Shown one piece after another: positions 55,965 to 64,000 of a stretch of DNA of 64,000 bases. Position numbers and translations under genes: made by a program. The stretch comes from Thermaerobacillus caldiproteolyticus (GTDB lineage Bacteria; Bacillota; Bacilli; Bacillales; Anoxybacillaceae). Numbering within the stretch: position 1 is the stretch's first letter; each line of letters begins with the position of its first letter. The notes under the pieces are model-generated. The model did no database searches. It worked only from the letters and a program-made list of their open reading frames with translations, and was not told the DNA's origin. The stretch lies in contig NZ_JACDUT010000010.1 of NCBI RefSeq assembly GCF_013761245.1, forward strand, positions 1-64,000, written 5' to 3'.

Positions 55965-56219
55965 CTATAACTGAACATTAATGTTTAATAGTTGCCGTTT
56001 AATATCCCACCCTTTAGGTTTCATATCTGGATTGAACCATTTTCCTCCATCTTCAATCCATTTTTTACGGTATTCCTCAAATGAAAGTCCTTCACTGTCA
56101 TCATCAAATCCAAATTCAAAACCGCAACAATCACATATTTCATAAGAAGGATTACCATCATGATCATAAGGCATTTCTTCTAACCCATCATAACCACAAA
56201 CCGGACAGATATTTTTCAT
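55965..56219 (-). CDS. CPCC-type cysteine-rich protein, putative immunity protein
   Basis: The product is 84 residues from the ATG at 56219, 8 bases after AGGAG; an ATG at 56228 touches that site. It starts MKNICPVCGYDGLEE and continues with EICDCCGFEFGFDD, giving two CxxC-type pairs (a zinc ribbon), then SFEEYRKKWIEDGGKWFN and WDIKRQLLNI. This matches CPCC-type small proteins, which frequently sit beside toxin genes as immunity proteins. Its start lies 12 bases after the stop of the toxin-like lipoprotein gene, in the same direction, so the two form one operon. Immunity function is inferred from order and family. Confidence 0.65.
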   Translation of the reverse strand: MKNICPVCGYDGLEEMPYDHDGNPSYEICDCCGFEFGFDDDSEGLSFEEYRKKWIEDGGKWFNPDMKPKGWDIKRQLLNINVQL

Positions 56220-56231
56220 TTTTATCATCTC

Positions 56232-56627
56232 CTATTGCTTCTTAAAATACTTAATTCCTTCTTTAGGTTTGAAATAAGTCCTTATAACACCATCTTTTGT
56301 AACTACAGCAAACTCATTAGTCGATTTATTATAGAACAGTATATCTCCGTTTGAACGAGTTTTTGTTAAGATATTCCCACCTGGTTTTGAGTTAATTAGA
56401 TTCCTTGCTCTTTCTAAGTATTCATCCATTGTTATATTGCCAAATTCCTTTTGTTTAACTACATGTTTAATATAATGACTTCTTAGAAGCTTTTCTGATG
56501 CAAAATTAGCATTTTTAAAATCACCAATACCTTTACTAAAATTTTCTTCGTATGTTTTAGAGCTACAACCAATAGTAAGTATGAATACTAATAAAAATAG
56601 TAATAAGCTCCAAAGTGTTCTTTTCAT
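56232..56627 (-). CDS. Lipoprotein with a polymorphic-toxin-like C-terminal domain
   Basis: The product is 131 residues from the ATG at 56627, giving signal peptide KRTLWSLLLFLLVFILTIGC with lipobox Cys21; a longer frame from 56651 adds an unlikely leader. The mature part (residues 30-131) contains HYIKHVVKQKEFGNITMDEY, LERARNLINSKPGGNILTKT, DILFYNKSTNEFAVVTKDG and IRTYFKPKEGIKYFKKQ. This order (H..KH...EFG..T...Y, then F..STNEF.VV..DG.I.TYFKP) is typical of C-terminal nuclease-type domains of Bacillus polymorphic toxins. Here it is attached to a lipoprotein signal instead of an LXG or WXG trafficking domain. The partner downstream resembles an immunity protein. Toxicity is inferred. Confidence 0.6.
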   Translation of the reverse strand: MKRTLWSLLLFLLVFILTIGCSSKTYEENFSKGIGDFKNANFASEKLLRSHYIKHVVKQKEFGNITMDEYLERARNLINSKPGGNILTKTRSNGDILFYNKSTNEFAVVTKDGVIRTYFKPKEGIKYFKKQ

Positions 56628-56805
56628 CCTTATTCCAACCCCTCGAATCATTTTCTTTGGAAAGGAATACGAATTTCACCCTTTTAGGGTAGGAAAATAG
56701 TTACCTATATGTGCCTATTCTTTTATCGATATATTTTGCTGAATGAATAAAAGGTCAGAAACTCTATCATATTTTAGCGAAAACTAGAAGAGAAAATCAA
56801 GCTGC

Positions 56806-56832
56806 GCCCATTTTGGTGATGGGCTTTTTTGT
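56806..56832 (+). terminator. Orphan plus-strand terminator-like hairpin
   Basis: GCCCAT pairs with ATGGGC around TTTTGGTG... with TTTTTTG following. No plus-strand gene precedes it within the intergenic region 56652-57044. Confidence 0.45.
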
Positions 56833-56908
56833 TTGATGAACAAGAAGTTCTATCATAAAAATAATCTCAACACCAAATAAATCGTTGGATGTAAAAAGTG
56901 ACTAAAAA

Positions 56909-56941
56909 TAAAAAAGAGCCACTTCTTTTTAGAGAGTGACT
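56909..56941 (-). terminator. Terminator of the small glycine-rich membrane protein gene
   Basis: On the minus strand AGTCACTCTCT pairs with AGAAGTGGCT (one mismatch) and CTTTTTTATTTTT follows. Confidence 0.6.
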
Positions 56942-57044
56942 TTGTATGAGTACAATTATTACAGGTTACAGGGCTAGTATATAAGTAAATTCATTACTTC
57001 ATGCATATTGCTTTATCTAAGAGAAGAACCGTGTTTGATTTTTA

Positions 57045-57206
57045 TTATTTGCCCATAAGCCTCGTTAAAGCCATCCCAAGAAATCCAACACCCATTCCTA
57101 TGAGCCATCCGATTTGGGGACTTCCTAACCAAGCTCCCAATCCTCCACCAAGAAACATGCAGCCAACAAACACTAATCCTCCAGCTCCCCATTTTTTCTG
57201 CTTCAT
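57045..57206 (-). CDS. Small glycine-rich membrane protein
   Basis: The gene encodes 53 residues: MKQKKWGAGGLVFVGCMFLG, then GGLGAWLGSPQIGWLIGMGV and GFLGMALTRLMGK. Two hydrophobic helices rich in Gly (GxxxG-like packing) flank a short turn. AAAAGGGGGTGA lies 8 bases before the ATG, and a minus-strand terminator follows at 56909. It is too short for most gene callers, but the site, start, hydrophobicity and terminator agree. The overlapping longer frames on both strands are shadows. The function is unknown; similar glycine-zipper miniproteins are common in Bacillus. Confidence 0.65.
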   Translation of the reverse strand: MKQKKWGAGGLVFVGCMFLGGGLGAWLGSPQIGWLIGMGVGFLGMALTRLMGK

Positions 57207-57461
57207 TATTCAATCACCCCCTTTTAATTAAAACATATGTAGCTAACTAACCTTTCCTGCACATAATATGTTAGATATTAGAGACTTTTAGATCCCTTCA
57301 GCAACAATTCAAAATTCCAAAATTTTATTCGTGAAATCATATTATTTTTGTGGACATCTAACAATCTATTGTTCTTGGTTTTCCTGTTAGTCCTGATGTT
57401 AAACATTCAAAAAATGAATTAGCAGATTGAAAATAATTAACATTGATAAAATAATCTCGGA

Positions 57462-57575
57462 TCGCTGCCTGAAACATTATGTACAGTTAAGATTTATTAT
57501 CGAAAATAGCCATTCAAGATGGCTAACCCATGAAGAAATATCAGCAGGTGTGATTTTAAAAATTTTTTGAGAGTA
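57462..57575 (+). pseudogene. C-terminal fragment of an SDR-family gene
   Basis: The frame KHYVQLRFIIENSHSRWLTH, then EEISAGVILKIF and stop matches the C-terminal block at 47690-47745 (DVQLGFIIENGYSRWVT); the two share about 70 bases with few changes. No start is present. It is a second relic of the same small SDR family. The remainder of 57207-57649 shows no gene. Confidence 0.6.
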
Positions 57576-57649
57576 AAAGAATTCAATGGCATATAAAAAT
57601 TTAAAGTAAGCCCCAGTTTATAGATGATCGATACTTTCATAAAAGATTA

Positions 57650-58504
57650 TTAATTAAAAAATAAGGTAAATAACAATTTTCCTATATCCGGATTTCGGGC
57701 GATAAGTGAGATCTGTCTCTTTATGTTGAAATCTGCAATCGGAAGAACCTTAATAATGGATCGATCTATATTATAGGTGAAAATTTCCGGAAGAATAGAT
57801 ATGCCTAAATTTGCTGAAATAAACCCAATAATACTTTGGCCAAAGTCAATTTCAAAAGAAATATTCGGTTGAGAATGATGAAGTCTATATGCTTCTTCTA
57901 TTAACATGCGAACATCGCATGAAGAAGGGAGAACAACAAGAGGTTCATCTTTGAAATCCTTAAAATAAATTATATCTTCATGCCTAGCCAGTGGATGAAG
58001 ATGATTGACAAACAAATAAAAAGGTTCTTTAAAAAGAGGCTTAGACCAGTATGAATGTTGAATTTCTCGATCATCTAATAGCGCAGCATCGATGTCTCCA
58101 GTATGCAGGTTATTTAAAATATCATAAAAGCTATAAGAAATTTTAATACTCACTTCCCGGTTGTGTTCCTTAGCGGTAGCTAATTTATATGGGAGATAAA
58201 AGCTGGCAATACTTGGCCACGTTCCAATTTTAATTTCTGATGTTTCTTGTGTAGATAGAATTTTTCTCTGTATAGAACGAATTTTATGTAAAACAGGTTC
58301 AATTTCTCTAAATAAAATATCCCCAGCTTCTGTTAATTCTACTCCTTTTGCAGAACGTGTAAATAAAGTTGCTCCTAGATCTTCTTCTAATTTTCTAATT
58401 TGTTTGCTTAATGCTGGCTGTGTCATATGAAGCTGCTCACTAGCTTTTGTTAAGCTTTTTGTCTTCGCTGTTACCAAGAAAGCCTCTAGCCACTCTGTTC
58501 TCAT
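57650..58504 (-). CDS. LysR-family regulator, divergent from gabD
   Basis: The 284-residue LysR-type regulator has the N-terminal winged HTH (residues 1-60: FLVTAKTKSLTKASEQLHMT, QPALSKQIRKLEEDLGATLF) and a two-lobed effector domain (residues 90-284) with HTGDIDAALLDD near residue 133 and FISANLGISILPEIF near residue 228. It is divergent from the succinate-semialdehyde dehydrogenase gene across 123 bases, the classical layout for a LysR activator of its neighbour. The ATG on the minus strand lacks a strong site (AGGGAT). The effector is unknown, perhaps an aldehyde or aromatic acid given the FUSC partner. Confidence 0.88.
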   Translation of the reverse strand: MRTEWLEAFLVTAKTKSLTKASEQLHMTQPALSKQIRKLEEDLGATLFTRSAKGVELTEAGDILFREIEPVLHKIRSIQRKILSTQETSEIKIGTWPSIASFYLPYKLATAKEHNREVSIKISYSFYDILNNLHTGDIDAALLDDREIQHSYWSKPLFKEPFYLFVNHLHPLARHEDIIYFKDFKDEPLVVLPSSCDVRMLIEEAYRLHHSQPNISFEIDFGQSIIGFISANLGISILPEIFTYNIDRSIIKVLPIADFNIKRQISLIARNPDIGKLLFTLFFN

Positions 58505-58627
58505 TTTTATCCCTCATAACTTTTTGTTATACCCATAGTATATAAAGGAAGTACTCCTAATGCAAAAATCATGATAGTCTGTGGATGAGTTCAAAACAAC
58601 AGCAGTGTATCTAAGGGGGACAATCTT

Positions 58628-60055
58628 ATGTATCCAAACAGAATGTATGTGAATGGCCAGTGGATTGATGCAAAAGAAACCATTGATGTCATCAATCCAG
58701 CTACAAAGGAGATCATCGGAACTATTCCAAACGGCGGCAAGAAAGAAGCGAAAATGGCAGTAGATGCGGCATATTCTGCTTTTAAGGAGTGGTCTAAAAA
58801 GACTGCCGAAGAGCGTAGTAAACTTCTATTAAAATGGTATTCCTTAATTGAAGAACATACGGATGAACTGGCGGAAATCATCACCACTGAACAAGGAAAA
58901 CCTCTTTCCGAAGCAAAAGAAGAGATTTTCTATGCGAATAGCTATATCTCTTGGTTTGCTGAAGAAGGAAAACGAATTTATGGAGAAACTATTCCGGCAT
59001 CCTCTCCTAATAAACGTATTATAGTAAAAAAACAGCCTATAGGTGTTATTGCAGCCATCACTCCATGGAATTTTCCAGCAGCTATGATTACACGAAAAAT
59101 TGCCCCAGCTCTTGCTGCTGGTTGTACAACCGTTTTGAAACCATCTGAACAGACGCCTTTCACTGCTTTGAAACTGGCGGAACTCGCTGAACAAGCCGGG
59201 ATTCCAAAAGGGGTCATTAATATTGTAACAGGTGATGCTGAACCGATTGTAGATGTATGGCAAAAGGATGAACGTGTGCGCAAGCTCACTTTTACCGGTT
59301 CTACACGCGTAGGGAAAATTTTAATGCGCGGGGCTGCTGACACTGTGAAAAAGTTATCTCTCGAATTAGGAGGGCATGCTCCGTTCATTGTGACAGCTAA
59401 TGCAGATATAGAGAAAGCCGTAGAGGGCGTTATAGCTTCTAAATTTAGAAATGCAGGCCAAACATGTATATGTGCAAACCGTATTTTTGTAGAAGAAGGG
59501 ATTGCTGAAGAATTTTCTAAAAAACTAGCAGAAAAAGTGGCAAAATTGAAAGTAGGTAATGGATTTGAAGAGGGCGTAGATATAGGTCCACTCATTAACG
59601 AGGCAGCAGTTCGTAAAGTACAGGCACAAATTGAAGACGCAAAGCAAAAAGGGGCTAAAATCCTTGTAGGAGGTAACTCCATAAAAGAAGAAGAAGGCTT
59701 TTTTATGGAACCAACTGTTATTATGAATGCTACTGACGATATGTACTGCATGTATGAGGAAACATTTGGGCCGCTTGCTCCTATCGCAACATTTAAAACA
59801 GTAGAAGAAGCTATTGAACGTGCTAATAATAGTCCTTATGGATTGGCTGCATACGTATTTACAGAGAATATGAAAGAGGCAGTTTATATAACAGAGGCAT
59901 TAGAATATGGAATTATAGGTTTAAATGATGGTTCTCCTTCGGCTGCCCAAGCACCATTCGGTGGATTTAAAGAGAGTGGGGTGGGCCGTGAAGGTAGCCG
60001 CTATGGAATTGAAGACTATCTCGAAATTAAGTATATTTCACTCGGATTGAAATAA
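58628..60055 (+). CDS. gabD: NAD(P)-dependent succinate-semialdehyde dehydrogenase
   Basis: The 475-residue aldehyde dehydrogenase is of GabD type: ITPWNFPAAMITRKIAPALA (about residues 141-160), FTGSTRVGKILM near residue 222 (NAD fold), catalytic Glu in LSLELGGHAPFIV near residue 248, catalytic Cys in FRNAGQTCICANRIF near residue 281, and YGLAAYVFT near residue 405. The adjacent Cys in CIC is the redox-switch pair seen in some SSADHs. It oxidises succinate semialdehyde to succinate; a related semialdehyde is possible because no GABA transaminase gene is nearby. AAGGGGGAC precedes the ATG. FUSC follows 45 bases later, and a divergent LysR gene precedes it. Confidence 0.88.
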   Translation: MYPNRMYVNGQWIDAKETIDVINPATKEIIGTIPNGGKKEAKMAVDAAYSAFKEWSKKTAEERSKLLLKWYSLIEEHTDELAEIITTEQGKPLSEAKEEIFYANSYISWFAEEGKRIYGETIPASSPNKRIIVKKQPIGVIAAITPWNFPAAMITRKIAPALAAGCTTVLKPSEQTPFTALKLAELAEQAGIPKGVINIVTGDAEPIVDVWQKDERVRKLTFTGSTRVGKILMRGAADTVKKLSLELGGHAPFIVTANADIEKAVEGVIASKFRNAGQTCICANRIFVEEGIAEEFSKKLAEKVAKLKVGNGFEEGVDIGPLINEAAVRKVQAQIEDAKQKGAKILVGGNSIKEEEGFFMEPTVIMNATDDMYCMYEETFGPLAPIATFKTVEEAIERANNSPYGLAAYVFTENMKEAVYITEALEYGIIGLNDGSPSAAQAPFGGFKESGVGREGSRYGIEDYLEIKYISLGLK

Positions 60056-60100
60056 TTTACCTCTAATAATAACAAAAAGGATAATAACGGGGAAAGACCT

Positions 60101-60610
60101 ATGAACACCAAAGTATTTATAAAGCATCTTAGTAGAGAATTAAATCGTGTAGGAATCACTTTACAGACTTTTAAAATATCGCTAGCAGCAGGAATTTCAT
60201 GGTGGCTAGCGACTTTAATTACTCCCCATTTCTATCCTTTTATTGCTCCGTTAACAGCAGTTTTAATTACTGATACAACTTTTAAAAAGGCTGTAACCAA
60301 AGCGATTAACCGTTTTTTAGGGGTTGCAGGCGGAGTGGCATGCAGTCTGTTTATTTCTCAGTGGATCATACCGTCAGGAATAGCAGTCTTTTTGAGTATT
60401 TTTGTAGGGATGGCAATTGCGAAAACTCTTAAACTTCATCAAGATAGTATCACACAAATAGGTGTAACTGTCGTAATGGTTTTGGCTTTTTTACATTCAG
60501 GAGGTTATGAATGGGCACGTATAATTGAGACAGTCATAGGATCAGTCGTTGCCATTTTTGTTACTATTTTTCCACCTCACAGGAGAGCTGGTAATTATGA
60601 TACCCCTTGA
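60101..60610 (+). CDS. FUSC/ArAE-like membrane protein, short or truncated
   Basis: The 169-residue protein has a charged N terminus and about six membrane segments with the FUSC/aromatic acid exporter N-terminal pattern: KISLAAGISWWLATLITPHF, then YPFIAPLTAVLITDTTFKKA, NRFLGVAGGVACSLFI and WARIIETVIGSVVAIFVTIF. Family members of this type usually run 300 residues or more with a cytoplasmic tail; here the protein stops right after the last helix. It may be truncated or a natural short form. It forms a unit with gabD and could export the acid or aldehyde that LysR senses; that is inference. Confidence 0.65.
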   Translation: MNTKVFIKHLSRELNRVGITLQTFKISLAAGISWWLATLITPHFYPFIAPLTAVLITDTTFKKAVTKAINRFLGVAGGVACSLFISQWIIPSGIAVFLSIFVGMAIAKTLKLHQDSITQIGVTVVMVLAFLHSGGYEWARIIETVIGSVVAIFVTIFPPHRRAGNYDTP

Positions 60611-60855
60611 TCTTGGTTTGGTATAATATTCCATTAACAGGAGGCGTTGGTTCAAGAACGGCTAAATAAAAATCTAATCTCTAAAGCCACGTAAATATAA
60701 AGTGATGGATAATAATTGAGTTAGTAAATATTAGCGCATGTGCTTTTATTTGTCTGGACATAAAAAAGGAATCAAATGTTTAAATATCTAATATATAAAA
60801 TCAATATGGATTTATATTCTAAAAATATATTTTACGAGGAGTTGTCATTCAATGT

Positions 60856-61691
60856 GTGGGATTTGTAACTAGACACAAAGAAAGAGATTTAGAAATTCCG
60901 ATGCACCGTCAAGAGTTAATGACTGCAATTGAAAAAGATTTGTTCAATGACGATGATGTATTAGCGGCTTTTTATGGCGGTTCAATCGGAAATGAAAATA
61001 TGGATTTATATTCCGACATTGACCTCCGCATCGTTGTATTACCTGAAAAATTTCAAGAATTTATCTCGAACAAAAAAATCGGCCTAAAAAATGGGGAAAT
61101 GTTCTTTATTTTGAGGATTTAGGTCCGTTTGTAACTTATTCCATCGCTCACTATGATTGTTTCGTTAAAGTGGATACATTTTATTATAAACCTGAAGACA
61201 TTCAGCCTTCTGTATGGATGAAAAATATCAAAATTATAAAAGATACGAATGGAATATTGGCAGATATTTTAGATCAATCAATGGCTTTGTCCTATGAACC
61301 AACGATGGAAGAATTCGAGCTTTGGAGAACAAAGTTTTTTGCGTATTTTCATGAAGCTTATCGCAGAGTAATGAGAAAAGAGTATTATTATGCTTTGAAA
61401 TGTATTGACAGCTTACGTTTATCAATGGCAACAGCTTGGTATATGGAAGTAGGCATCCAACCAAATACGTTTGGTGATTGGGCAAAATACGAAGGTGAAA
61501 GGAGTAAACTAGAAGCCTGGCAACGATCCCTCCTTGAAAGTTGGGAATGTGGTAGAAATCCCCTTGAAATGATGAATGTGATGAAAAGGATAGTTCCAGA
61601 ATTTAAAAGGGGCCATAACAATCTTTGTCATAAGCTCGGGATCGAAGAAAGCCCTGAGTGGGTTAATGGAATTATTGATATGGTTATTTGA
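60856..61691 (+). pseudogene. Frameshifted nucleotidyltransferase (aminoglycoside adenylyltransferase-like)
   Basis: The first frame (to 61122) carries the nucleotidyltransferase motif FYGGSIGNENMDLYSDIDLR (GGS...DxD) and then shifts within a run of A's near 61088. The second frame resumes WGNVLYFEDLGPFVTYSIAH, YDCFVKVDTFYYKPEDIQPS, FFAYFHEAYRRVMRKEYYYA and AWYMEVGIQPNTFGDWAKYE to a stop at 61691. Joined, the product is about 275 residues and resembles streptomycin or kanamycin-type adenylyltransferase-like proteins, but the substrate cannot be fixed. One base restores it, so a sequencing error is possible. Start choice (GTG 60856 or ATG 60901) is open. Confidence 0.75.
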
Positions 61692-61695
61692 GCAG

Positions 61696-61727
61696 AAACA
61701 CCCGCAAAAAGTGCGGGTGTTTTTAAC
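61696..61727 (+). terminator. Terminator after the nucleotidyltransferase
   Basis: AAACACCCGCA pairs perfectly with TGCGGGTGTTT around AAAAG, followed by TT. Confidence 0.85.
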
Positions 61728-61936
61728 TATCCCGAAAATTTGTATTTTCATTATTTGCTGATGCCCCATAATTGCGGTATGGTTGTCCCCCATGAAAGAA
61801 ATTTTTGCATAATCTGTGGTGCTGTGAAATGCGACATGGGTGGCTAATAGGGAAGGTTAGTTGAAAAAGGATTTGATTTTAATTTGTAGAAATTATCGGT
61901 GTGGAAAATAGTTCTTTTTAGAAAGGAAGGAATAAG

Positions 61937-62644
61937 ATGCGACAAATCATTGCTCTAGGCGGCGGAGGGTTCTCAATGGAACCGGATAACCCGTTATTGG
62001 ATTGGTACATATTGAAACAAACAAAAAAAACTACTCCAAAGATTTGTTTTATCCCCACTGCCAGCGGGGATTCAGATCATTATATATCAAGGTATTATAA
62101 CTTCTTTAATAAACAAAATTGCAAACCTTCTCATTTATCTTTATTTAAACCGCCAACAAGAGATTTAGAGGGGTTTATACTGGAGAAGGATATTATATAT
62201 GTCGGTGGGGGAAATACAAGAAACTTATTAGTTTTATGGAAAGAGTGGGGGTTAGATGATATTTTAAGAAAAGCTTGGAACCAAGGGATTGTTTTAGCCG
62301 GCATTAGTGCTGGTTCTATATGTTGGTTCGAGGAAGGCGTCACAGATTCATTTGGAGAGGAATTAGAACCAATGAAATGCTTAGGCTTTCTAAAAGGCAG
62401 TCATTGTCCGCATTATGATGGAGAGTTAGACATAAGGCATTCATATCATAAACTAATTTATTCTGGAGCCATACAAGCTGGTATTGCAGCAGATGATGGA
62501 GTTGCCATCCATTATATTGAACAAAACATAAGTAATATAGTTAGTTCTAGACCAAAGGCAAAGGCTTATAAAGTTTATTTGGATAACAAGGTGATGAAGG
62601 TGATAGAGGAAGAGCTTCAGACGAATTTTTTGGGTTCCTATTAA
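61937..62644 (+). CDS. S51-family peptidase (peptidase E-like, type 1 glutamine amidotransferase fold)
   Basis: The 235-residue protein starts MRQIIALGGGGFSMEPDNPL and continues with KICFIPTASGDSDHYISRYY, DIIYVGGGNTRNLLVLWKEW near residue 84 and the nucleophile elbow LAGISAGSICWFEEG near residue 118, with Ser in GISAGS and His/Asp later (GSHCPHYDGELD). These are the marks of family S51 (Asp-dipeptidase E, cyanophycinase). The Ser nucleophile replaces the Cys of amidotransferases. AAGGAAGG lies before the ATG. It is a single-gene unit; a dead homologue lies at 44250-44700. Confidence 0.88.
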   Translation: MRQIIALGGGGFSMEPDNPLLDWYILKQTKKTTPKICFIPTASGDSDHYISRYYNFFNKQNCKPSHLSLFKPPTRDLEGFILEKDIIYVGGGNTRNLLVLWKEWGLDDILRKAWNQGIVLAGISAGSICWFEEGVTDSFGEELEPMKCLGFLKGSHCPHYDGELDIRHSYHKLIYSGAIQAGIAADDGVAIHYIEQNISNIVSSRPKAKAYKVYLDNKVMKVIEEELQTNFLGSY

Positions 62645-62705
62645 ACCTCTAAGAAGAACTTAAATATTATGCTTAGGCCCCAACAATTATTATAGAGTTT
62701 TTACA

Positions 62706-62750
62706 TAAAAAATCGCTTCTCTTTAATGAAGATAAAGAAGCGATTTTTAT
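62706..62750. terminator. Bidirectional terminator between convergent genes
   Basis: AAAAATCGCTTCT pairs with AGAAGCGATTTTT around a 15-base loop, between the peptidase gene and the minus-strand MFS gene. Confidence 0.85.
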
Positions 62751-62751
62751 A

Positions 62752-64000
62752 TTATATATTATTTATTTCTGTGGAATCTGCTGTCATTGTTAGATAGTAT
62801 TTTTTCTTCGATGGTTGTAAGCTGAATAGACATAGCATCATTGTTATCAATAACATTATTAATGTTCCTGTTATCACAATAAACTTAATTGAAATGAATT
62901 GAGACATAATTCCAAAAATAACGGTTGTAATAATTATTAAAAAAGCTTTAATTAACCCATATATGCTGCCTACTCTCCCCATTACTTCAACAGGTATATT
63001 GTTTTGATAAAATGTATGAAATCCTGTATTTGCAAAAGAGAGAGAAAAGGAAAGAATGAAGAACCCTAAAGCCGCTATAAAAAAGGAGTTTGAAAATGCA
63101 TAGATGATATAGCCAACGGAAACATTTAAAGAGCCTAAACCAATTAATAAAGAAGTAGCTAATTTTTTTGCAAAAATCGTGTTTACAATAGCCCCAACGA
63201 CAATACCTACACCAGCTATACTTACCAGAAACCCGTATTCACTATCTGATAAGGAAAGTACCTTTTTGGCAAAAGCAGCTTCAAGCGAATCTACAGCAGT
63301 TGCCATGACCATCATACAACTAAATAAAAAATAGATCAATGTAATATAAAAATACCGATGACTAAATTTTATAACTATTTTCCAATCATTTTTCAAAAGT
63401 TCCAAAGATATTTTTTCATCCATCGTTTTAGTAAAGGTTTGTTTTTCAAGGTTAGGCAATAATAAGGTAACAAATCCTGACAAAAATAAGGCTAATGCAT
63501 TCATATAGATTGCCAATATTGGCGTACCTATTAAAAATAGTATACCGGCAATAGCTGGACCAATCAGAAAACCCCCAGATTCAATTAAACTCCGAAGAGA
63601 GTTAAAACGTTTTCTTTGTTCAGAGGGAGTTAATTTCGTAATATAAGTCATAGATGTTGGGATAAACATAGAACTTGCCATATTTATTAAAAAGACAACT
63701 ACATACATAGACCAAATCGAAGAAAAGAAAGGTAACGAGGCGATAAGTATAGCTCGTATGATATCTAATATAATCATGAGATTACGTTTATTTAACCGGT
63801 CTATGACACTGCCAGCCCAAGCATTTGTAAATAATGCAGCCAAAGGTTTGAGGATATAAAGGGCAGATACGGCAAGGGGTGATCCTGTCATATCAAGCAC
63901 AATTAAATTTAGTGAGATTAAATAAATCCAGTCACCTACATTAGAAACTCCAATTCCAAATAGAAGAAGAAAATGATTTTTCCAAATTTTAAATCGATGT
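62752..64000 (-). CDS. MFS transporter, 5' end beyond the window
   Basis: The reading frame is open from 62752 to the right edge, so the gene is partial. The first ATG inside (63900) is not its start: upstream codons read NHFLLLFGIGVSNVGDWIYL, an expected first membrane helix. The visible 415 residues hold 11-12 membrane segments, the MFS motif WAGSVIDRLNKRNLMIILDI and a polar central loop (EKQTFTKTMDEKISLELLKN) between helices 6 and 7. It resembles DHA3-type exporters such as those at 33871 and 49203. The substrate is unknown. Confidence 0.8.
   Translation of the reverse strand, partial: HRFKIWKNHFLLLFGIGVSNVGDWIYLISLNLIVLDMTGSPLAVSALYILKPLAALFTNAWAGSVIDRLNKRNLMIILDIIRAILIASLPFFSSIWSMYVVVFLINMASSMFIPTSMTYITKLTPSEQRKRFNSLRSLIESGGFLIGPAIAGILFLIGTPILAIYMNALALFLSGFVTLLLPNLEKQTFTKTMDEKISLELLKNDWKIVIKFSHRYFYITLIYFLFSCMMVMATAVDSLEAAFAKKVLSLSDSEYGFLVSIAGVGIVVGAIVNTIFAKKLATSLLIGLGSLNVSVGYIIYAFSNSFFIAALGFFILSFSLSFANTGFHTFYQNNIPVEVMGRVGSIYGLIKAFLIIITTVIFGIMSQFISIKFIVITGTLIMLLITMMLCLFSLQPSKKKYYLTMTADSTEINNI

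Noticed and set aside
58978-59751. A 257-codon open frame opposite gabD
   Set aside because: Shadow of the dehydrogenase; Ser/Ala/Pro-rich product with no ribosome binding site.

Overview
The window looks like a stretch of chromosome from a low-G+C, Gram-positive, probably motile member of the Bacillaceae. The signs are strong AGGAGG-type ribosome binding sites with many TTG and GTG starts, Bacillus-type odhAB, arsRBC, ybaK, yukJ-like and liaG-like genes, a chemoreceptor with a match to a sigma-D (flagellar) promoter, and lipoproteins with a Gram-positive lipobox. I saw no rRNA, tRNA, CRISPR array, integrase or phage structural gene. Species cannot be fixed from sequence alone.

Layout. 1-6.5 kb: a LiaG-like protein, an AimR-family (arbitrium-type) peptide receptor followed by its AimP-like signal peptide gene, ybaK and an APC permease. 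6.5-11.9 kb: decayed genes (deaminase-like, LysE-like), a second APC permease, a decayed second aimR-aimP-like copy, an AtoE-type fatty-acid transporter and an IS3 OrfA relic. 12-18.3 kb: small membrane proteins, a chemoreceptor translationally coupled to a PaaK-like adenylate-forming enzyme, and a sirtuin. 18.6-25.8 kb: a CoA-thioester catabolic cluster (acyl-CoA dehydrogenase, SDR, two MaoC proteins, thiolase, TetR regulator, acyl-CoA ligase) ending in a broken LivH-type permease. 26-33 kb: a beta-helix protein, arsRBC and an APC permease. 33.3-41.5 kb: a threonine-synthase relic, an MFS exporter that appears to start at CTG, a SatD/DUF3307 pair, a 116-bp MITE-like element and odhAB. 41.8-48.6 kb: a divergent TetR/oxidoreductase pair with a 42-bp palindromic operator region, a Y-family polymerase, two GNAT proteins and a VanZ-like protein. 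48.6-64 kb: an IS1182 relic, exporters, a VOC protein, a frameshifted sugar dehydrogenase, lipoproteins, a YukJ-like protein, a toxin-like lipoprotein with a CPCC-type partner, a LysR/GabD/FUSC locus, a frameshifted nucleotidyltransferase, an S51 peptidase and a partial MFS gene running off the right edge.

Two themes stand out. First, the window carries one intact and one decayed arbitrium-type communication module. Both precursor peptides end in a related DP..GGH tail, and no prophage genes are visible nearby. Second, decay is heavy: about a dozen truncated or frameshifted genes lie between intact ones, along with IS relics and recurring short terminal sequences (TGTTGCAAAAC type). Some single-base frameshifts (52.7 kb, 61.1 kb) could also be sequencing errors.

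All family names come from reading the translated sequence and from memory of the families. No database search was run.
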